This document shows, one piece after another, positions 32,881-37,250 of a stretch of 37,250 nt of DNA. Both the position numbers and the translations under genes were made by a program. The notes beneath the pieces are model-generated. The model was not told where the DNA came from and did no database searches. It worked only from the letters and a program-made list of their open reading frames with translations. Source of the DNA: Lentisphaeria bacterium (GTDB lineage: Bacteria; Verrucomicrobiota; Lentisphaeria; Victivallales; UBA1829). Each line of letters begins with the position of its first letter. The stretch's first letter is position 1. The DNA lies in contig JAFTJI010000096.1 in NCBI GenBank assembly GCA_017456495.1, positions 1 through 37,250 of the forward strand, written 5' to 3'.

Positions 32881-33735
32881 ATGGAACTGATTACTTTTAC
32901 GGAATATTTTCTTGCACACAAGCAGGATTTTGATGCAATACTGTTTGATATAGATGGAACACTATGCTATGGAGGAACACCTCTTCCGGGTGCAAAAGAA
33001 CTGCTGGAACTTCTGGAAAAAGAACAGTTTCCGTATGTACTTCTGACCAATGACAGCTGCAATTCCTGCAAACAGAAATCAGCAATCATGCAAAATGCGG
33101 GACTTCCTGTTCCGGAAACCAAGATTCTCTCAGCAGGCAATGCCTTGCAATACTGGGCAGACCGGAATTATCACGGGGAGCTGTTTTTTCAATGCGGAGA
33201 TCTCGGAAATTATGCCGAGCTTGCCGGGATCAAAGTGACAAGTGATCCGTCAAAGATAGAACAATGCAAAGGCGTGATTTCCGTAGAAGGAAATTATGAT
33301 TGGCAGGAATCTATGGAGGCGGTATTCAACCATTTTCTCGCCCATCCGGAACATCCGTATATCACAGCGAATCCGGACAGCTATTGGCCCTCGCTTCACC
33401 ATTCAGGAATGGGGATCGGTGCCGGGGCTCAAACCCGCTTCATCTGTGCGGTTCTGAAAGATGCCGGAAAAGATATCCCGCCGATTTATCTCGGCAAGCC
33501 TTATGCACCGATCTATCAATGCGCCCTGCCCTTTCTGCAAAACTCATTTCCCGGACGGAAGTTTGAAGATATGGGACGGCTGGCAATGGTTGGAGATTCT
33601 CTTGCTTCGGATATCTATGGAGCAAACAGGAACGGACTGTTCTCGTGTCTTGTTCTGAGCGGGATCACGACTGCGGAACTGGCAGAAAAAGCTTCTGCGG
33701 AACGGAAACCTCGGGCAATTTTCAAGTCTGTGTAA
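32881..33735 (+). CDS. HAD-IIA (NagD-like) sugar-phosphate phosphatase
   Basis: 284 residues from ATG 32881, with AGGAAAG at 32865-32871; an ATG at 32830 lies upstream of the predicted transcription start and is unlikely. HAD motif I is FDIDGTL (D23 nucleophile, D25), motif II VLLTND, and a IIA-type cap follows (VISVEGNYDWQ, ITANPDSYWP). Motif III is GKPYAPIY, and motif IV MVGDSLASDIYGANRNG. NagD-type enzymes dephosphorylate nucleotides or sugar phosphates; the substrate here is unknown. It stands alone between divergent and convergent neighbours, and its 3' end lies 6 nt from the convergent transferase gene. Confidence 0.93.
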   Translation: MELITFTEYFLAHKQDFDAILFDIDGTLCYGGTPLPGAKELLELLEKEQFPYVLLTNDSCNSCKQKSAIMQNAGLPVPETKILSAGNALQYWADRNYHGELFFQCGDLGNYAELAGIKVTSDPSKIEQCKGVISVEGNYDWQESMEAVFNHFLAHPEHPYITANPDSYWPSLHHSGMGIGAGAQTRFICAVLKDAGKDIPPIYLGKPYAPIYQCALPFLQNSFPGRKFEDMGRLAMVGDSLASDIYGANRNGLFSCLVLSGITTAELAEKASAERKPRAIFKSV

Positions 33736-33741
33736 ACGGGA

Positions 33742-35409
33742 TCACTTCAGATCCTTGTTCCGCAAGTTTCCGTGACCATCCTTTTTTAATTTTTCATAAT
33801 CGACCCGGCAGTTGGAAACAAGGCGTTTTTTCGGTTTGAACTCCGGAGAGAACGGGCTTTTCTTCATATCAGCTCCGGCATAGTTCAATTTTCCGAGATG
33901 CAGCAGCAGATAAGGAAGATCTTCAGAGGCGAAAGGACGGTGTCTGACAGATTCCACCAGAGATTTATCCGGATGTGCCGGATGCAGGTAAAGGTACATG
34001 GGGATCTCCACACTCTGCAGTGTGGGCATAAATTCCATGTGCATGAAAAGCCCCGGCTGTTCATATAGATTTTCGCCGTGATCTGGAAGATAAAGCAGGA
34101 AACCCGGCTTTCCATTCTTTGCAAAACGGGAAATAAATTGATCCAGAATATAGTCATTGTAACGGATGGAGTTATCGTAAGCATTGACAACGCGGCGGTT
34201 CTTTTTCTGTTCTTCGTTGAAAAATTCCGGAGCGGAATCCAAGGCAAAAAAGGTTTTGTCCGACGGATAAGTCTGCTCATAATCATGATGACTTCCGATG
34301 AGCTGCAGGACAATCAGTTTGAGCGGTGCGGGATCATCCAGAGCCTTCTGGAATGCGGGAAAAAGAGCATCATCTGTTTTTTGAATATTTCCGGAACTGC
34401 TGTGAATGACAACATCTGCGCGGGCAGTGACCGGCGCATATACCATATTCTTATCTGTAAGAGCTGGATGGTTGCAGAGCCAGAAAGTTTTGAAACCTGC
34501 ACTCTTGGTCAGGTCAAAAATATTCGGCATTTCCAGGAAAGCTCCTCTGACATCATGAGCCGCAAGAGTCAGCAATTTCGGGACGGAATACATGGTAAAA
34601 GAGTGGGGTGCAACAACATCGGTAAAAACAAAAAGCTCGCCGTTTTCAACGCGTTTTTTCAAAAGCGGATTGGTATCGCGGGGGTACTGATAAAGCCCGC
34701 TGTGTACTTTGGAATGAGATTCCCCGATCACAAGAATGATCGTCATTTCTTTTTCTGAAGCAGTTACCTTCAGACCGGTATTGGCAATTTCCAGCAGGCG
34801 TTCTTCCAGGTCAGTTTCTGCAATTCTATCCAGAGTCTCATCAATTCTGTCAACAAAATTCAATACTTTCCCATTGTGGGAAGGCTCGATATGGAAGAGC
34901 AGAACAAAGAGAACCGGAAAAAGCAAACTCAACGGGAAAAGCCATTTTTTGTACTGTTTTCCGAAAAACCATATCAGCAGGGCACAGGCAGGATAAAAAA
35001 GAATGATCAGATTGGCAGGTCTGAAGAGAGTCAGCTTCAAGAATCCGATACATTCATTGGGGTTGGTGGTTTGAAGAAGAACAAAGAAGGATGGGTCGAT
35101 CTGATTTTTCAGCTGCAGAAAACAGAAGAGATCAACTCCATCCCACAGGAAGAGCAGAACCATCATGAGAATCATCAGGATCCGCCGGCACAACGCAGGT
35201 CCGACAGAGCCGATGACAATAAAAAGAAGAAGCAGCAGCAGACGTTCTGCAGCGACACCAATCCAGTTATTAAAACCGGTTGCAGAGAGAATCAGCAAAG
35301 ACGGAAAAAAGAGCAGGAAACCTGCCAACATGGAACAGCACAGGACATCTTCGGGGAACAAATCCGTGATTTTGAATGAAAATGCTGTCTTTTTCTTATT
35401 TTTTTTCAT
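33742..35409 (-). CDS. Phosphoethanolamine-transferase-like membrane protein (sulfatase/alkaline phosphatase superfamily)
   Basis: 555 residues on the minus strand. About five N-terminal membrane segments (to ~175) precede an extracytoplasmic sulfatase-type domain. ILVIGESHSKVHSGLYQYPRDTNP matches the EptA/CptA/OpgE active-site region, with S231 in the nucleophile position (Ser in CptA-like members, Thr in EptA) and E230 as metal ligand. VVAPHSFT, QLIGSHHDYEQTYP and LYLPDHGENLYE supply further metal and substrate residues. Such enzymes move phosphoethanolamine or a similar phospho group from a lipid to lipid A core or glycans. The actual acceptor cannot be told. The start overlaps the stop of the upstream TPR gene by 4 nt, so the two are coupled. 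Confidence 0.88.
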   Translation of the reverse strand: MKKNKKKTAFSFKITDLFPEDVLCCSMLAGFLLFFPSLLILSATGFNNWIGVAAERLLLLLLFIVIGSVGPALCRRILMILMMVLLFLWDGVDLFCFLQLKNQIDPSFFVLLQTTNPNECIGFLKLTLFRPANLIILFYPACALLIWFFGKQYKKWLFPLSLLFPVLFVLLFHIEPSHNGKVLNFVDRIDETLDRIAETDLEERLLEIANTGLKVTASEKEMTIILVIGESHSKVHSGLYQYPRDTNPLLKKRVENGELFVFTDVVAPHSFTMYSVPKLLTLAAHDVRGAFLEMPNIFDLTKSAGFKTFWLCNHPALTDKNMVYAPVTARADVVIHSSSGNIQKTDDALFPAFQKALDDPAPLKLIVLQLIGSHHDYEQTYPSDKTFFALDSAPEFFNEEQKKNRRVVNAYDNSIRYNDYILDQFISRFAKNGKPGFLLYLPDHGENLYEQPGLFMHMEFMPTLQSVEIPMYLYLHPAHPDKSLVESVRHRPFASEDLPYLLLHLGKLNYAGADMKKSPFSPEFKPKKRLVSNCRVDYEKLKKDGHGNLRNKDLK

Positions 35410-35909
35410 TTCCGGAGTTCCTTATTGATAAATTGCTGCATTTCCTGAGCCTTCGACTTGAACTCCTGCGGAACTTCCGGATCTTTCAGCAAAATGTCGA
35501 TCTGCTGAAATCCTTCCTGAATGTGTCCCGCCAGAAAACAGGCATTGGCGAGTTCATACCGGGCAGATGCCCGTAAATCCGGATGAGCTTTGGACTGAAT
35601 GACTTTCCGCAGCAGCTTGCATGCTTCATCGTAATCTTTATCAACAAATGCTGTTAATGCGCTGTTGATATAAACTTCAGCCAGTTGATTCTCATCCAGC
35701 TTCACGGAACTGCTGCTCAGGATCTGTTCCATCTGAGCGGAATTTTTTGCTCTCCGGAGCTGCATCATCAGACGGCGTGCGGGCATTGTTGAGTACAGGT
35801 AAAAAATCCATCCGGCGACAGCAGCGATCAGGATCACCGGCACAGCTATGCTGTAGTATAACCGGAGTTTCCGGATCACTTTATTCTGGTCTTCTGAATC
35901 GTTTTTCAT
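35406..35909 (-). CDS. Membrane-anchored TPR-like protein
   Basis: 167 residues on the minus strand. A cytoplasmic N-terminus of ~18 residues is followed by one membrane segment (IAVPVILIAAVAGWIFYLY) and a soluble helical domain with TPR-type repeats (AEVYINSALTAFVDKDYDEACKLLRKVIQSK, ASARYELANACFLAGHIQEGFQQIDILLKDP). The layout resembles YfgM-like tethered TPR proteins, though I cannot assign that family. It probably serves as a scaffold or partner; its coupling to the phosphoethanolamine-transferase-like gene suggests envelope work. Confidence 0.8.
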   Translation of the reverse strand: MKNDSEDQNKVIRKLRLYYSIAVPVILIAAVAGWIFYLYSTMPARRLMMQLRRAKNSAQMEQILSSSSVKLDENQLAEVYINSALTAFVDKDYDEACKLLRKVIQSKAHPDLRASARYELANACFLAGHIQEGFQQIDILLKDPEVPQEFKSKAQEMQQFINKELRK

Positions 35910-35954
35910 CTTTTTCTCTGTAAAGTTTTTTTCGTTTTGATCCTGTTGGCTGAT

Positions 35955-35983
35955 AATCTACAGCATGTTAATGTTTTTTGCAA
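35955..35983 (-). promoter_or_regulatory. Possible promoter for the TPR/transferase operon
   Basis: On the minus strand TTGCAA (35983-35978), a 17-nt spacer, and TAGATT (35960-35955) preceded by TG. Only a moderate match. Confidence 0.4.
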
Positions 35984-36056
35984 CCGGAAAATTTTCTCAG
36001 GTCGTATTTTTTTCAAAAACATACGGGAAAAAATATTCATTCACACTGATCTTAAC

Positions 36057-36085
36057 TTGAAAATCGGTGGCAAGTCCTGTATATT
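36057..36085 (+). promoter_or_regulatory. Promoter for the surface repeat protein genes
   Basis: TTGAAA (36057-36062), a 17-nt spacer, and TATATT (36080-36085) preceded by TG. The leader before the ATG at 36119 would be under 30 nt. Confidence 0.7.
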
Positions 36086-36118
36086 ATCGAAAACTCATCA
36101 ACACCAAAGAGGTTCCTT

Positions 36119-36658
36119 ATGAAAAAAATTTTTATTCTTTCCGCATTTCTCGCTCTTTTTTCCTGTTTTGCTCAGGTCCCCATTGAAATGGAGATCAGCG
36201 ATGGCAATGGAGCTGTAAAAGCAGAATGGTCCCCCATCCAGCTTGGATTTCTGCCTCATGATTACACTCAGATCTTCACAGAAAAAACAGAAATCTATGG
36301 TCTTTCTGTCGGGCTGTTCGGCTTGAAACAGCAGTCTTCCGTACTCTCCTTTGCACCGTTCTGCCTGTTGAATAAAAATTATTTCTTCCAGACAGGAGCC
36401 TTTGCCGGAACCGGAAAAAACTATGCACTTTCCGTTGCCCCGGTTTTGAATGCGGCTGAATTGAACTATGGTTTGCAGGCAGGAGTCTTCAATTTGGAAA
36501 ACAGCTGTGATAAAAAGTATAAAGGACAGAAGAAACCGTTCTGCGGGATCCAGATGGGGCTGGTCAATGTCGGCGGCGGAATCCAGATCGGCTTTTTGAA
36601 CTTCAATCCCAAAGGTTTTATCCCCTGCTTCCCGATCGTGAACTTCCCCATTAAATAA
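36119..36658 (+). CDS. LA_2272-type surface repeat protein (copy 1)
   Basis: 179 residues, ATG 36119 with AGAGG at 36108-36112. The signal peptide is MKKIFILSAFLALFSCFAQ. After a WSPIQLGFLPH segment come degenerate G-x-x-x-G-h-h-N/G repeats (YGLSVGLFGL, NYGLQAGVFNL, GIQMGLVNVGGG, IQIGFLNFNPKGF), ending IPCFPIVNF. This alternating pattern is the LA_2272-type surface repeat known from Leptospira and common in PVC genomes, and it suggests a beta-structured surface or outer-membrane protein. No function is known. A related gene follows after 11 nt. Confidence 0.8.
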   Translation: MKKIFILSAFLALFSCFAQVPIEMEISDGNGAVKAEWSPIQLGFLPHDYTQIFTEKTEIYGLSVGLFGLKQQSSVLSFAPFCLLNKNYFFQTGAFAGTGKNYALSVAPVLNAAELNYGLQAGVFNLENSCDKKYKGQKKPFCGIQMGLVNVGGGIQIGFLNFNPKGFIPCFPIVNFPIK

Positions 36659-36669
36659 GGTTCAGCGCA

Positions 36670-37206
36670 ATGAAAAAATACCTTTTTATACTGCTGTTTG
36701 TTCTGGCGGGAACCTGTTTTGCACATTTTCCCGTCTATGTGAACACTGAAGATGGAAACGGTGCATTTTCTGCCTCATGGTCGCCCATTCAGCTTGGGAT
36801 TTTCCCTCACGAACACTTGCAGATTTTCAGAGAAAATACAAATGTCTATGGTTTCTCCATTGGCTTGTTGGCTCTGAATCAGGAATCATCGGTTTTCTCT
36901 TTTGCGCCCATGAATGGGATCAAGAAAAATTATTTTCTGCAGACTGGTCTTTTGACCGGAAATTCCTGTAATTATGGGATTTCCCTTGCCGCGATCAACA
37001 TGGTTGGCAGAAACTATGGTCTGCAGCTCGGTGTATTTAATATTGAAAGCAACTTTGGTGACCGTCTTTCAAAAGACTCCGAAGTTCCGGGTATTTCTAT
37101 TGGATTATTCAACATTTCAGGTAGTATTCAAATCGGGCTGCTGAACTTTAATCCGCAAGGTTTTATCCCCTGCTTCCCGCTTTTCAATTTTCCGGTCAAA
37201 AAATAA
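36670..37206 (+). CDS. LA_2272-type surface repeat protein (copy 2)
   Basis: 178 residues, ATG 36670, with AAGG at 36657-36660 inside the short gap after copy 1. The signal peptide ends near CFA-H. It shares with copy 1 the DGNGA..A.WSPIQLG segment, YGFSIGLLAL, the SSVFSFAP strand, NYGLQLGVFNIE and the IQIGLLNFNPQGFIPCFPLFNF end, so it arose by tandem duplication, now well diverged. The middle (LSKDSEVPG) differs. Function is unknown. Confidence 0.8.
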   Translation: MKKYLFILLFVLAGTCFAHFPVYVNTEDGNGAFSASWSPIQLGIFPHEHLQIFRENTNVYGFSIGLLALNQESSVFSFAPMNGIKKNYFLQTGLLTGNSCNYGISLAAINMVGRNYGLQLGVFNIESNFGDRLSKDSEVPGISIGLFNISGSIQIGLLNFNPQGFIPCFPLFNFPVKK

Positions 37207-37235
37207 AGCTCTGTTCCCAATAAAGGTTGTTACTT

Positions 37236-37244
37236 GAGGAGGGG
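37236..37244 (+). promoter_or_regulatory. Strong Shine-Dalgarno near the window edge
   Basis: GAGGAGGGG, followed by a purine-rich run to the end of the window, suggests that a further co-directional gene starts just outside, possibly another member of the same operon. Confidence 0.5.
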
Positions 37245-37250
37245 AAAAAG

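Noticed and set aside
33739..33754. Bidirectional terminator between the convergent HAD and transferase genes
   Set aside because: GGATC/GATCC gives only a 5-bp stem without a T run on either side.

Overview
The window looks like a chromosomal stretch from a Lentisphaerota/Victivallales-type bacterium (PVC group). This is an inference from gene content: two pseudopilin-like genes with the H-X9-DG C-terminal motif, many secreted glycoside hydrolases, LacI-type local regulation, an archaeal-type phosphoglycerate mutase, and LA_2272-type surface repeats. No rRNA, CRISPR array, insertion sequence or phage gene was seen.

Layout, left to right. (1) 3-797: 3' part of a Gfo/Idh/MocA sugar oxidoreductase and its terminator. 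(2) 990-10991: a glycan-degradation locus. A consensus promoter drives two pseudopilins, two large secreted GH71/GH99-like + LamG enzymes and a secreted 270-residue protein; a hairpin follows, then a third GH71/99-like copy. (3) 11131-15495: three tightly packed redox genes (NuoE-like, NuoF-like and NfnB/GltD-like) without any hydrogenase subunit, the composition expected of an Stn-type electron-bifurcating transhydrogenase. (4) 15513-18015: ychF, hpt and a second 270-residue secreted paralogue. (5) 18036-20915: a multidomain GH9 enzyme. (6) 21006-24741: cdaA-cdaR (c-di-AMP synthesis), a lipoprotein and a PpiC-type foldase. (7) 24784-29379: rpmH-rnpA-yidD-yidC-khpB, then apgM. (8) 29453-29535: tRNA-Leu(UAA). 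(9) 29625-32699, minus strand: a LacI-type regulator, a GH16 enzyme without a signal peptide, and an MFS transporter. (10) 32881-33735: a NagD-type HAD phosphatase. (11) 33742-35909, minus strand: a TPR membrane protein and a phosphoethanolamine-transferase-like enzyme. (12) 36119-37206: two tandem LA_2272-type surface repeat proteins, with a strong Shine-Dalgarno at the edge that implies another gene beyond.

How it works together: regions 2, 5 and 9 are carbohydrate-processing modules (extracellular TIM-barrel and GH9 enzymes, LamG binding domains, and a locally regulated GH16/transporter operon). Region 3 would rebalance NADH, NADPH and ferredoxin during fermentation of the released sugars. 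Regions 6 and 7 are housekeeping: envelope and second-messenger control, membrane protein insertion, translation.

The most notable points are the Stn-like complex, the twice-repeated arrangement '270-residue secreted protein gene - hairpin - glycoside hydrolase gene', the mosaic relationship of the three GH71/99-like paralogues, the overlapping palindromes inside a pseudopilin leader, and a recurrent promoter form TTGAAA-N16/17-TATATT preceded by TG. All family assignments come from motif reading; no database search or structure prediction was run.
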